Shown one piece after another: positions 52,452-61,547 of a stretch of DNA of 64,000 nucleotides. Both the position numbers and the translations under genes were made by a program. The notes beneath the pieces were generated by a model. That model did no database searches. It saw only the letters and a program-made list of their open reading frames with translations, and was not told the DNA's origin. This stretch comes from an uncultured Bacteroidota bacterium. Its GTDB lineage: Bacteria > Bacteroidota > Bacteroidia > Flavobacteriales > Flavobacteriaceae. How positions within the stretch are numbered: position 1 is the first letter of the stretch; every line of letters begins with the position of its first letter. Location of the stretch: positions 55,397-119,396 of the forward strand of contig CAJXTX010000002.1 in assembly GCA_913060705.1 (NCBI GenBank). Direction: 5' to 3'.

Positions 52452-53063
52452 CTAATGTGCTGCTCTATATATCTCGTTGAGACGATCTATTTCTTCTAGG
52501 ATCTCCTCACAACCTAAACCTGAACTTGATGAGGTTATAAAATAAGGGGGGTGTTCTTCCCAAGCACCATCCGTCATAGCCTTGCAGTAGGCGTCAATTT
52601 TTTTCTGTACAGCTCCTTTTTTGAGTTTATCTGCCTTGGTGAACACCATATAAAATGCGATTTCTTTTGAAGCGAGCCAGGCCATGAATTCTAGATCTAT
52701 CGGTTGAGGTTCGTGACGACTGTCAATCAAAACAAAGGCGCAGAAAAGCTGTTCTCTTTTGGTGAAGTATGCGCGAATATAACTTTGAAATTCTTTTTTA
52801 GTAGACTTTGAAACACGGGCATAACCGTAACCTGGCAAATCGACTAGAAACCAATTTTCATTAATGATAAAATGGTTGATGAGTTGTGTTTTTCCCGGTC
52901 GAGATGAAGTTTTCGCTAAGGAGTGGTGTCGTGTTAGCGCATTGATCAAAGAAGACTTGCCGACATTCGACCTTCCGATAAAAGCGTATTCGGGTAGGGG
53001 CTGGTTGGGGCAGTGCTCAACCGACGAGTTGCTCATCACAAACCTGGCCGAGTGAATTTTCAT
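52452..53063 (-). CDS. engB: ribosome biogenesis GTPase EngB/YsxC
   Basis: This is a TRAFAC GTPase for 50S assembly. The 203-residue protein has G1 GRSNVGKSSLINAL, G2/G3 SSRPGKTQLINHF and DLPGYGYARVSK, G4 TKADKL, and G5 in FITSSSSG. ATG 53063 is used (MKIHSARFVMSNSS). It follows the hydrolase at 53077 by 13 bp on the same strand. Its end is one base from gldC, tail to tail. Confidence 0.96.
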   Translation of the reverse strand: MKIHSARFVMSNSSVEHCPNQPLPEYAFIGRSNVGKSSLINALTRHHSLAKTSSRPGKTQLINHFIINENWFLVDLPGYGYARVSKSTKKEFQSYIRAYFTKREQLFCAFVLIDSRHEPQPIDLEFMAWLASKEIAFYMVFTKADKLKKGAVQKKIDAYCKAMTDGAWEEHPPYFITSSSSGLGCEEILEEIDRLNEIYRAAH

Positions 53064-53076
53064 GCCGTTGTTGGAT

Positions 53077-53847
53077 TTAAATTTTCCGTTCTTTCAGCCA
53101 CCCTTCTAGCAGCTGGTTGAAGGTTTCAGGGTGCTCCATCATAGGGGCATGGCCGCACTTATCGATCCAAAATAAATCAGAATCAGGAAGGAGCTTGTTG
53201 AATTCTTCTGCAACTTCTGGAGGAGTGACCTTGTCGTTCTTACCCCAAATGATGCAAACGGGTTTTTTGAGCTTCGGAAGATCTTTAGCCATGTTGTGAC
53301 GAATGGCACTCTTTGCAATAGCAAGGGTCTTTACCAGTTTTACTCTGTCGTTGACAAGATCAAACACCTCATCAATGATCTCTTTAGTAGCAACCGCCGG
53401 ATCGTAGAAAACTTCTTCAGCTTTTTTCTTGATATACTCGTAATCTCCGCGTTTAGGATAACTGTCTCCCATAGAGTTCTCGTACAAACCTGAACTTCCA
53501 GTAATAACCAACGCCTTCACATTTTTCGGAAATAGTTTGAGGTGCAGTAATCCAATATGCCCACCTAATGAGTTTCCGAGAAGAATGACATCCTTTAGAC
53601 CTAGATGTTGAATAAATGCATCGATGTATTCTGCAAAATTCTTTACGGTGGTCTTCAAAAGTGGAAGATCGTACAAGGGTAACACCGGAATGATCACTCT
53701 GTACTCAAGCTTTGAGAAATGCTCGGTAACAGCAGAGAAGTTGCTTAACCCTCCCATGAGCCCATGAAGCACGATGATGGGTGTTCCTTCTCCTTCGTCT
53801 AAATAATGAAACTTCCCTGATTGCTTAGTCTTCTGGCCTTGTTGCAT
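53077..53847 (-). CDS. alpha/beta hydrolase
   Basis: This is a 256-residue cytoplasmic alpha/beta hydrolase. The oxyanion strand is PIIVLHGLMGGLSNF, the nucleophile elbow LLGNSLGGHIGLLH (Ser in GNSLGG), the acid region WGKNDKVTPPEVAEEF, and the His lies in DKCGHAPMMEHPETF. It resembles meta-cleavage-product/esterase-type hydrolases that are widespread in Bacteroidota; the substrate is unknown. It is first of a two-gene unit with engB. Confidence 0.88.
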   Translation of the reverse strand: MQQGQKTKQSGKFHYLDEGEGTPIIVLHGLMGGLSNFSAVTEHFSKLEYRVIIPVLPLYDLPLLKTTVKNFAEYIDAFIQHLGLKDVILLGNSLGGHIGLLHLKLFPKNVKALVITGSSGLYENSMGDSYPKRGDYEYIKKKAEEVFYDPAVATKEIIDEVFDLVNDRVKLVKTLAIAKSAIRHNMAKDLPKLKKPVCIIWGKNDKVTPPEVAEEFNKLLPDSDLFWIDKCGHAPMMEHPETFNQLLEGWLKERKI

Positions 53848-53866
53848 ACTGCGGTGTTGCGAAGCC

Positions 53867-53874
53867 CAAATATA
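53867..53874 (-). promoter_or_regulatory. candidate -7 box for the hydrolase-engB unit
   Basis: TATATTTG on the - strand, exact TAnnTTTG, 19 bp before the hydrolase ATG. Confidence 0.5.
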
Positions 53875-53919
53875 GAAAAATAGCGCAACTACAGTGCTGG
53901 TGATAACTTTTCTAAAATT

Positions 53920-53955
53920 GTGGATAAATGTGTCGGAAAGTGTAAAAAAGTGGAG
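53920..53955 (+). promoter_or_regulatory. four 10-bp-spaced repeats, putative MraZ operator
   Basis: GTGGA, GTGTC, GTGTA and GTGGA start at 53920, 53930, 53940 and 53950, exactly one helical turn apart. E. coli MraZ binds TGGG-type direct repeats spaced by 5 bp (10-bp period) in front of its own gene. These repeats directly abut the mraZ -7 box and would allow autorepression of the division cluster. Confidence 0.65.
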
Positions 53956-53965
53956 ATTTAAAGGC

Positions 53966-53973
53966 TATATTTG
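53966..53973 (+). promoter_or_regulatory. candidate -7 box of the dcw operon
   Basis: TATATTTG, exact TAnnTTTG. A start about 7 nt downstream (near 53980) would exclude the upstream TTG at 53971 as the initiation codon and leave about 5 nt before ATG 53986. Confidence 0.6.
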
Positions 53974-53985
53974 AGTCATAATTCA

Positions 53986-54453
53986 ATGAATGTGACCCAT
54001 TTAATCGGACAATACGAGTGTAAAGCTGATGTCAAGGGGCGTGTAAACATACCTACATCGCTCATGGCGCAGCTGAATGACGTCTTAGATAAGGGGTTTG
54101 TCATCAAGCGATCTGTTTTTCAGCAGTGTTTAGAGTTCTATCCTAAACAGGCTTACGACGAATTGATGACAAAGATTGTGGCTAAAAATCAGTTCAGCAG
54201 AAATTACGACACCTTCTTGAGGAACTTCTTAGCTGGCTCTCAGCAGCTCACGCTTGAAGAACACGGAAGACTTCAAATACCAAAGAATTTAATTGCATTC
54301 GCCTCGATTCAAAAAGAGGTGGTGCTGGCTTCGGCGATCAACCGCATAGAAATATGGGATAAAGCCAAGTACGAGGCCGTATTAACTGAAGGACAAGACA
54401 TATACGCAGATTTAGCTGAATCTATATTCTCAGATGATTCCAACTTATCATAA
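53986..54453 (+). CDS. mraZ: division/cell wall cluster transcriptional repressor MraZ
   Basis: MraZ is an AbrB-fold DNA-binding ring that represses its own operon. ATG 53986 gives about 155 residues beginning MNVTHLIGQYECKADVKGRVNIP, the first AbrB half; the second is GSQQLTLEEHGRLQIPKNLI. A TTG at 53971 would add five residues but lies within the predicted promoter. The DNA-contact (D/E)xKGR and (D/E)xxGR motifs are both present (DVKGR, EEHGR). It overlaps rsmH by 20 bases. Confidence 0.93.
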   Translation: MNVTHLIGQYECKADVKGRVNIPTSLMAQLNDVLDKGFVIKRSVFQQCLEFYPKQAYDELMTKIVAKNQFSRNYDTFLRNFLAGSQQLTLEEHGRLQIPKNLIAFASIQKEVVLASAINRIEIWDKAKYEAVLTEGQDIYADLAESIFSDDSNLS

Positions 54454-55357
54454 TCCGGTCTTACTTGACGCTTGTATCGACGCCTTGGCGATACAGCCCG
54501 GCGGCACTTATGTAGACTTGACTTTTGGAGGTGGGGGTCATTCTAAAGCCATATTAAATCAACTTGGACCAGAAGGTCGCTTGTACGCCTTTGATCAGGA
54601 TGTAGATGCTCAAGAGAATCGCATTGACGATCAGCGCTTCACTTTAATTGCTTCAAACTTCAGGCATCTAAAGGCGCAGCTTCGCTTTTATGGGTGTAAA
54701 AAAGTTGATGGAGTTTTGGCAGACTTTGGAGTTTCTTCGCACCAATTTGACACGGCATCACGCGGATTTTCAACGCGATTTGATGCGCCGCTTGATATGC
54801 GAATGAACAATCAATCCGGCGTAACGGCGGCTGAAGTGGTCAACACCTACTCGGCTGATGATCTTGCTCGGCTCTTTAGAACCTATGCAGATTTGAAGAA
54901 TGCCTTTGCCATCGCAAAGGCTATTGTACAAGGGCGTGCCAATGCTTCAATCGACACCACTTTTGAATTGATAGAAGCTATTTCTTCTGCTATATATGTA
55001 CCTAAGCGCAATCAACAATTGGCTCAGGTTTTTCAGGCCTTGCGTATAGAGGTGAATAAAGAACTCGAAGCTATTGAATCTATGTTGCCGCAGCTCATTG
55101 AGGTGGTGGCGCTTCATGGAAGAATTGCGTTGATGAGCTACCACTCGCTCGAAGATCGGTTGGTAAAAAATTTTATACGCTCTTCTCGTCTCGATGGCGA
55201 AGTGCAGAAAGACTTTTTCGGCAATCCACAGTTGTATTTCAAAAAGATCGGAAAGCCTATTGAGGCTTCAGAAGATGAGGTGTCAATGAATTCTAGAGCC
55301 AGAAGTGCGGTGTTGAGAGTTGCTGAACGTGTCGAACCTAAAACAATGACTTCATGA
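54434..55357 (+). CDS. rsmH: 16S rRNA (C1402-N4)-methyltransferase RsmH
   Basis: RsmH methylates C1402 in the 30S P site. The 307-residue protein has YHNPVLLDACIDAL, TYVDLTFGGGGHSKAIL (SAM site), DGVLADFGVSSHQFDTASRGFSTRFDAPLDMRM, QVFQALRIEVNKELEAIE and YHSLEDRLVKNFI. ATG 54434 lies inside mraZ. Its stop overlaps the ftsL-like gene by four bases. Confidence 0.97.
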   Translation: MIPTYHNPVLLDACIDALAIQPGGTYVDLTFGGGGHSKAILNQLGPEGRLYAFDQDVDAQENRIDDQRFTLIASNFRHLKAQLRFYGCKKVDGVLADFGVSSHQFDTASRGFSTRFDAPLDMRMNNQSGVTAAEVVNTYSADDLARLFRTYADLKNAFAIAKAIVQGRANASIDTTFELIEAISSAIYVPKRNQQLAQVFQALRIEVNKELEAIESMLPQLIEVVALHGRIALMSYHSLEDRLVKNFIRSSRLDGEVQKDFFGNPQLYFKKIGKPIEASEDEVSMNSRARSAVLRVAERVEPKTMTS

Positions 55358-55662
55358 AAAAGTGGTTTCTAAGCCTCTTTAAGGGGAGTTTTTTGGTGAG
55401 TGAAGATGCTGCGCGTAACTGGCGATTTATTCTATACGTTTTTTCATTGTTCGTAGTCATGATTTATGCCGCGCACAGTGCTGATCAAAAAGTGGTACGA
55501 ATCGATCAGTTAAACAAAGAATTACAAGGACTTAGAAATGAACATATTGAAGGACGTAGGGCCGTGCAGCAGTCGCGCTTAGAGTCTTCGATGCGTCAAA
55601 CCTTAGAGGTTCGCGGTCTAAAGCCATCGGCGAATCCTCCTGTAAAAATAATCGTTGAATAG
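55354..55662 (+). CDS. FtsL-like division protein
   Basis: This 102-residue bitopic protein has a short cytoplasmic N-terminus, one membrane segment (about residues 27-43, FILYVFSLFVVMIYAAH) and a periplasmic coiled-coil stretch (VVRIDQLNKELQGLRNEHIEGRR). Size, topology and position between rsmH and ftsI identify it as the FtsL equivalent; sequence identity to FtsL is low throughout the phylum. ATGA overlap with rsmH. FtsL forms the FtsQLB divisome complex. Confidence 0.85.
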   Translation: MKKWFLSLFKGSFLVSEDAARNWRFILYVFSLFVVMIYAAHSADQKVVRIDQLNKELQGLRNEHIEGRRAVQQSRLESSMRQTLEVRGLKPSANPPVKIIVE

Positions 55663-55663
55663 T

Positions 55664-57541
55664 ATGGATCAGAAAGTGACCAATATGATGAGACGTCTGG
55701 TGCTTGTAGCAGCGGCCATGCTGCTTTTTGGAGCACTGATTTCGTATAAGCTTTTTCAGATTCAATGGGTTGAGAAGGGTCAACTGGAGCAATCGGCCTT
55801 ATCGGACAATCGCAAACTTGAACCCATAGAGGCTAAACGCGGGTCGATTTATTCGGCAGACGGAGCCCTTTTGGCTACTTCGGTCTCTTCGTATACGGTG
55901 CATTTTGATCCTACGGTGGCCCGCGAAAGTTTGTTCGAGGCTCATATCGGGGCGTTGACCGACTCGCTTGCTCAGCTGTTAGCTGTAGATGCTAGGGAGC
56001 TCGAGAAGCGATTAAGAAAGGCTAGAAGGACTAAAGATCGCTATGTTCGCATCGCGTCAAATCTAGATTACGGATCGTACAAACGGCTTGAAAACTTTCC
56101 CATTTTTGATGCCGGACGCGGCAAAGGAGGAATCATTGTCGACAGCAAAATTTCTCGAAAGAAACCGTTAGACCCATTGGCTTCTCGTCTCGTTGGGTAT
56201 TATTTAGATGAAGGCACCCGTACCTATAAGGTGGGTCTTGAAGGCGGATTCAACGATCATGTTTTACAAGGGGATAATGGCCTTAGAGAAGTGCAGCGTA
56301 TTCAAAAAGGGTTGTGGAAGCCTGTTGGCTTAGAAAACGTAAAAGAACCTAAGGACGGTTATGATCTAGTGACCACCCTTAACAGTAATATTCAAGATAT
56401 TACTCATTCGACCTTAAATCAGGTGCTGCGAAAATATCGGGCAGCACGCGGATTAGCCGTAGTGATGGATGTAAAGACTGGTGCAGTACGCGCCATGTCG
56501 AATTTGACTATGAATGCGGATTCAACGTACAGTGAAAGCTACAATGCGGCCATTGGTGATCTTTACGAACCGGGATCAACCTTTAAATTGATGTCGCTCA
56601 TAGCGGCCCTAGAGGATAAAAAGGTAGATACCAGCACCACTTTTCATGCCAAATACGGCCAATATAAAGTGTACGACAAGTACATCTATGATTCTCGAAG
56701 AGGAGGGTATGGGCCTATAAACCTATCAACGGCCTTTGCAGTTTCATCGAATACCGCTTTTGCAGAGATGATTAATGAAGGCTACAAAGAAACGCCGCAA
56801 GCCTTTGTGAATCGCTTGTATTCAATGAAGTTACATGAGCCCTTAGGATTGCCTATTGAAGGAGAACAGGCTCCTTTGATTCGTTATCCTGGTGAAAAGG
56901 GGTGGTCAGGGCTTTCATTGGCTTGGATGTCTCATGGGTATGAGTTACTCATGACGCCACTTCAAGTACTCGCTTTTTACAATGCTATTGCGAATGACGG
57001 CCGTTACATAAAGCCTCAATTCGTTTCAGAGGTTAGAAGAGGGGAGCGGGTAATTCGTCGCTTCGATACAGAGGTGATCCATCCGGCAATCGCTAGTTCA
57101 AAGACCATTAATATCGCCCAGCAATTGCTCGCTGAGGTAGTAGAGAAGCCTTATGGTACGGCACATAAGTTGTACGACAAGCACTTTCCTATCGCGGGTA
57201 AGACGGGTACTGCTCAAGTAAATTACCAATTGGGTAAAGACAAGGTGGATTATGTTTCTTCTTTTGCAGGCTATTTTCCGGCTGACAATCCGCGCTACTC
57301 ATGCATCGTAGTGGTTTACCGGCCAGATAAGAACGATAAGATCTATGGGGCAGATGTTGCTGGCCCTGTTTTTAAGTCAATTGCGCAGAAAATCTATGCA
57401 ACTACACCTTTTGTCGATGCCGTAAGACTCGATACACAGTTGACACAGACTGAAGAGCAGGTCGAATTAAAACCGCTTATACAAGTTACCCCAATTGTTA
57501 GCGATCAATTAACCCAAGCCAACGCCCCTAGTTTGAAATGA
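55664..57541 (+). CDS. ftsI: division transpeptidase FtsI (PBP3 type)
   Basis: This class B penicillin-binding protein cross-links septal peptidoglycan. ATG 55664, one base after the ftsL-like stop, is preferred to the TTG at 55655 inside it. There is one N-terminal membrane anchor (about residues 12-30). The PBP dimer domain has KRGSIYSADGALLATS. The transpeptidase has EPGSTFKL (catalytic Ser about 305), SSNTAFAEM and AGKTGTAQ. After the transpeptidase only about 45 residues remain, with no PASTA domain. ATGA overlap with murE. Confidence 0.94.
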   Translation: MDQKVTNMMRRLVLVAAAMLLFGALISYKLFQIQWVEKGQLEQSALSDNRKLEPIEAKRGSIYSADGALLATSVSSYTVHFDPTVARESLFEAHIGALTDSLAQLLAVDARELEKRLRKARRTKDRYVRIASNLDYGSYKRLENFPIFDAGRGKGGIIVDSKISRKKPLDPLASRLVGYYLDEGTRTYKVGLEGGFNDHVLQGDNGLREVQRIQKGLWKPVGLENVKEPKDGYDLVTTLNSNIQDITHSTLNQVLRKYRAARGLAVVMDVKTGAVRAMSNLTMNADSTYSESYNAAIGDLYEPGSTFKLMSLIAALEDKKVDTSTTFHAKYGQYKVYDKYIYDSRRGGYGPINLSTAFAVSSNTAFAEMINEGYKETPQAFVNRLYSMKLHEPLGLPIEGEQAPLIRYPGEKGWSGLSLAWMSHGYELLMTPLQVLAFYNAIANDGRYIKPQFVSEVRRGERVIRRFDTEVIHPAIASSKTINIAQQLLAEVVEKPYGTAHKLYDKHFPIAGKTGTAQVNYQLGKDKVDYVSSFAGYFPADNPRYSCIVVVYRPDKNDKIYGADVAGPVFKSIAQKIYATTPFVDAVRLDTQLTQTEEQVELKPLIQVTPIVSDQLTQANAPSLK

Positions 57542-58992
57542 AACCATTAAAAGAGCTATTATATAAAGTACGCATTGATGCGATTTCGGGTCAAACAGAC
57601 CTTGATATCGCTTTGATAGCGTTCGACTCACGCTCTTGCAGTAAGGGATCACTCTTTGTTGCCATTAAGGGTGGGGTGGTTGATGGCCATACTCATATTG
57701 CTTCGGCGATCGAAAATGGTGCGCAAGCTATTGTGTGCCAAGAAATGCCAAAAGCCCGTAAAGAAGAGGTGACCTACATACAGGTTGAAAACGCGCGTGA
57801 GGCTTTGGCCATCATGGCCGCGAACTGGTACGACCATCCTTCAAAGTCAATGAAAGTGGTAGGAGTGACGGGTACCAATGGTAAAACCTCTGTCACTACA
57901 ATGTTACACGAGACTGTAACAGGTCTAGGTTTTCAAGCCGGACTTATTTCTACCATAAAAATCTGTTACGGAGAAACGGTGGTTCAAGCCACTCATACGA
58001 CTCCAGATCCGCTCAGCATCCAATTTCACCTCGCGCAAATGCGTGAGCAAGGCGTCGCCTTCTGCTTTATGGAAGTGAGCTCTCATGGCATTGATCAAGA
58101 GCGGCATCTAGGTATTGAATTTGCAGGGGCTGTTTTTACCAATCTCTCTCACGATCACCTTGATTATCACAAGACCTTCGCGAACTATCGCGATGTGAAG
58201 AAAAGACTATTTGATGCATTAGGTTCGCAGGCCTTTGCCTTGGCGAATAGCGATGACAAGAATGCCAAGTACATGTTGCAGAACACAAAAGGCCGTCCAT
58301 TTTTTTATGGTCTTAAAGTGTTTAGTGACTTTAAGGCGCAGGTACTAGAGACCCAGTTTGCGGGAATGCAGTTGCGTATTGAAGATCGCGAGCTGTACGC
58401 TCCTTTTCACGGAGCCTTCAACGCTTCTAATTTGTTAGCGGTCTATGCCGTTTGTGTGCTCTTAGATTTCGACGTTGAAGAGGTCTTAGTGGCCCTGAGT
58501 CAGTTGAAGCCTGTTGAAGGTCGATTCAATTTGATAAAAGGTAGCGAAGGGGTGCATGCCATTGTTGATTTTGCGCACACGCCAGACGCCCTAACAAATG
58601 TCTATCAGGCTATTGAGGAGCTACGCACAAGAAACGAACGGTTGATTACCGTGGTGGGCTGCGGCGGAAATCGCGATCAAGATAAGCGGCCAGAGATGGG
58701 TAAAATCGCTGCTCAGGCAAGTGACACTGTGGTGTTTACCTCAGACAATCCTCGTGATGAGGATCCTATGGCCATCATTGATCAAATGAATGCAGGTGTT
58801 GCGGTTGAGCACACCCAAAAAGTACTGATTCAACCTGATCGCTATCAGGCCATTAAAATGGCGATGCGAATGGCGCAGCCTAATGACATCGTACTGATTG
58901 CTGGTAAAGGACATGAACGCTACCAAGAAATTAAGGGTGAGCGCTTTGAATTCGATGATGTTAAAACCGTAAAAGAACTCATTAACGCTTAG
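57538..58992 (+). CDS. murE: UDP-MurNAc-tripeptide synthetase MurE
   Basis: MurE adds the third amino acid to the peptidoglycan stem. The 484-residue Mur ligase has GVTGTNGKTSVTTML near 112-126, THTTPDPLSIQF, MEVSSHGIDQ, FTNLSHDHLDYH and VVGCGGNRDQDKRPEMG. The substrate motif DNPRDEDP is the DNPR form that selects meso-diaminopimelate, not lysine. It is coupled to ftsI by ATGA, and mraY follows after three bases. Confidence 0.96.
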   Translation: MKPLKELLYKVRIDAISGQTDLDIALIAFDSRSCSKGSLFVAIKGGVVDGHTHIASAIENGAQAIVCQEMPKARKEEVTYIQVENAREALAIMAANWYDHPSKSMKVVGVTGTNGKTSVTTMLHETVTGLGFQAGLISTIKICYGETVVQATHTTPDPLSIQFHLAQMREQGVAFCFMEVSSHGIDQERHLGIEFAGAVFTNLSHDHLDYHKTFANYRDVKKRLFDALGSQAFALANSDDKNAKYMLQNTKGRPFFYGLKVFSDFKAQVLETQFAGMQLRIEDRELYAPFHGAFNASNLLAVYAVCVLLDFDVEEVLVALSQLKPVEGRFNLIKGSEGVHAIVDFAHTPDALTNVYQAIEELRTRNERLITVVGCGGNRDQDKRPEMGKIAAQASDTVVFTSDNPRDEDPMAIIDQMNAGVAVEHTQKVLIQPDRYQAIKMAMRMAQPNDIVLIAGKGHERYQEIKGERFEFDDVKTVKELINA

Positions 58993-58995
58993 GTT

Positions 58996-60195
58996 ATGCT
59001 GTATCACCTTTTTGATTTTTTAGAACGTCAATATCAGTTTCCGGGAGCTTCGCTGTTTCAGTTCTTGTCGTTTCGAGCGGCCTTAGCCACCCTGACGGGA
59101 TTGATAATTGGATCGGTGTTCGGAAAGTCGATCATCTCTCTTTTACAACGCAAGCAGATCGGTGAGCAGATTAGAGATTTGGGTTTAGAGGGGCAAACCC
59201 AAAAGGCCGGGACACCTACTATGGGCGGATTGATCATTATCGGTGCCACCCTCATTCCTGTACTGTTATTTACAAATTTGACTAACGTTTACATTCAACT
59301 TCTGATCCTCACTACCGTTTGGATGGGAAGCATAGGATTCATTGATGACTACATCAAGAAGTTCAAAAACGACAAAAAAGGGCTTAAGGGTACCTTTAAA
59401 GTGATCGGTCAGGTTGGCCTAGGGGTAATCGTAGGAGCTGTACTTTATTTTCATCCGCAGGTTACGCTCAGACAAGAGGCTGAAGGGGTTTCACTTCGAG
59501 AGAGTGTTGAGGTTAAATCGGTTCAGACCAACCTTCCGTTTTTCAAAAACAACGAACTCGATTACGCTGATTTCTTGACCTTTTTCTCAGCTGATCTTGA
59601 GCCTTATGCGTGGGTGGTATTTATCTTGGTGGTCATCTTCATCATCACAGCCGTCTCGAACGGCGCAAACCTAACCGATGGTATCGACGGATTGGCTGCA
59701 GGCTCTTCTGTGATCATTGTACTCACCTTAATGCTCATGGCATGGGTTTCGGGTAACGTATTGTTTGCCGATTACCTTAACATCTTCTATTTGCCTCGTG
59801 TGGGTGAGGTGGTGGTATTCTCGGGGGCCTTTATTGGAGGATTGATTGGCTTTTTGTGGTACAACGCTTATCCGGCTCAAGTATTTATGGGAGATACCGG
59901 AAGCCTGACCATTGGAGGGCTCATTGCTGTTATTGCACTTATCGTGCGCAAAGAGCTTTTGATCCCGATTCTTTGCGGAGTCTTCTTGGCCGAATCGGTT
60001 TCAGTCATCATGCAGGTAGGCTATTTCAAGTTTACCAAGAAGAAGTTCGGTGAGGGGCGTCGGATCTTTCTCATGGCACCACTGCACCATCATTACCAGA
60101 AAAAGGGATATCACGAAAGTAAAATTGTCATTCGCTTTCTCATTGTCGGCATTTTGTTGGCGGTGGTGAGTGTTGTAACGCTAAAAGTTCGTTAA
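58996..60195 (+). CDS. mraY: phospho-MurNAc-pentapeptide transferase MraY
   Basis: MraY makes lipid I on the inner membrane. The 399-residue protein has about ten membrane segments, [29 protein letters not shown] (catalytic Asp pair), [29 protein letters not shown] and [24 protein letters not shown]. An insert of about 40 residues after FHPQVTLRQ is typical of Bacteroidota. It overlaps murD by one base (TAATG). Confidence 0.97.
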   Translation: MLYHLFDFLERQYQFPGASLFQFLSFRAALATLTGLIIGSVFGKSIISLLQRKQIGEQIRDLGLEGQTQKAGTPTMGGLIIIGATLIPVLLFTNLTNVYIQLLILTTVWMGSIGFIDDYIKKFKNDKKGLKGTFKVIGQVGLGVIVGAVLYFHPQVTLRQEAEGVSLRESVEVKSVQTNLPFFKNNELDYADFLTFFSADLEPYAWVVFILVVIFIITAVSNGANLTDGIDGLAAGSSVIIVLTLMLMAWVSGNVLFADYLNIFYLPRVGEVVVFSGAFIGGLIGFLWYNAYPAQVFMGDTGSLTIGGLIAVIALIVRKELLIPILCGVFLAESVSVIMQVGYFKFTKKKFGEGRRIFLMAPLHHHYQKKGYHESKIVIRFLIVGILLAVVSVVTLKVR

Positions 60196-61547
60196 TGAGT
60201 CGTTCAAAGTACATAGTGATTTTGGGGGCTCAAGAAAGTGGAGTCGGAGCTGCCTTGTTGGCCAAGCAAATGGGCGAACGTGTATTTGTCAGTGATTATG
60301 CTGCGCTTCAGCCTCATTATGAGCGTATTTTAAAACATTACGGTATCGCTTACGAGAGTGGTCAGCACAGCTGGGAGCGCATTAAAGAGGCAGATTTAGT
60401 GGTAAAGAGTCCGGGTATTCCTAACGATGCCGATGTGCTCAAAAGGCTTGAGGCTATGGGTATTCCTGTGGTTTCTGAGATCGAATATGCCTTTAAGCAT
60501 ACCCAAGCAGAGATTGTGGCGATTACCGGAACCAACGGAAAAACAACTACCGCGGCACTCACGCATAAAATTTTGGCAGATCAGTCGCTTGATGTGGCTC
60601 TAGCAGGAAACATAGGAGACAGTTTCGCGGGTAAGCTGGCTGAGAAACCGCAATCGCTATATGTGCTTGAAGTGAGCAGTTTTCAGCTCGATCACATCAA
60701 AGACTTTAGGCCTCATGTTGCAGTCATTACCAATATCACTCCAGACCACCTCGACCGCTATGGAGACGATTTCTCTACTTATGTCGATGCCAAGTTTCGT
60801 ATTTGTATGAATCAGACCGAGAAAGACTATTTCATCTATGATGCAGACTGCGAGGTGATTCAGCAGCGATTAGCGGATTCTGTCGATGAGATTCGTGCGA
60901 CCCAATTGCCCTTTAGTGTAAAGAAAAAATTGGCACAAGGTGCCTATCTAGAAAAAGACAAAATGATTATGAATGTATCCGATCAAACCATTGAAATCCC
61001 AGCCTCATCAGTACCTGTAGAGGGCTTGCACAATCTTAAGAATGCCATGGCTTCTGGAATGATTGGTATGCTAAAATCGATTCACAAAGATGCCATTCGT
61101 CAAAGCATAGAAGGATTTACCGGTATACCACACCGCATGCAGGTGATTGAAGAATTTTCAGGAGTGCGCTTCATCAATGATTCGAAAGCGACCAATGTTA
61201 ATGCCACCTATTTTGCGCTAGAATCGGTAAAACATCCTATCATTTGGATTGCTGGAGGGGTAGATAAAGGAAACGACTATAGCGCCTTAATGCCACTCGT
61301 CCGAGAAAAGGTAAAGGCGATTATTTGCCTCGGAGAAGACAACCAAAAGCTTTTAGATACTTTCTCAAGAGTAATTGACCCTATGGTCGAGGTTCGTTCA
61401 ATGAGCGATGCAGTGGCCCAAGCTATGCTGCAGGCAGAGCGCGGAGACACGGTATTGCTTTCTCCGGCGTGCGCAAGCTTTGATCTGTTTAAGAACTACG
61501 AACACCGTGGAATGGAATTTATTCAAACTGTAAAAGCAATCGATTAA
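60195..61547 (+). CDS. murD: UDP-MurNAc-L-alanine:D-glutamate ligase MurD
   Basis: MurD adds D-Glu to UDP-MurNAc-L-Ala; its substrate comes from MurI. The 450-residue protein has ILGAQESGVGAALLAKQMG, VKSPGIP, IVAITGTNGKTTTAALTHKIL, LEVSSFQLDHI, ITNITPDHLDRYGD, NDSKATNVNAT and WIAGGVDKGNDY. All Mur ligase motifs are present. ftsW starts at the base after its stop. Confidence 0.96.
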   Translation: MSRSKYIVILGAQESGVGAALLAKQMGERVFVSDYAALQPHYERILKHYGIAYESGQHSWERIKEADLVVKSPGIPNDADVLKRLEAMGIPVVSEIEYAFKHTQAEIVAITGTNGKTTTAALTHKILADQSLDVALAGNIGDSFAGKLAEKPQSLYVLEVSSFQLDHIKDFRPHVAVITNITPDHLDRYGDDFSTYVDAKFRICMNQTEKDYFIYDADCEVIQQRLADSVDEIRATQLPFSVKKKLAQGAYLEKDKMIMNVSDQTIEIPASSVPVEGLHNLKNAMASGMIGMLKSIHKDAIRQSIEGFTGIPHRMQVIEEFSGVRFINDSKATNVNATYFALESVKHPIIWIAGGVDKGNDYSALMPLVREKVKAIICLGEDNQKLLDTFSRVIDPMVEVRSMSDAVAQAMLQAERGDTVLLSPACASFDLFKNYEHRGMEFIQTVKAID

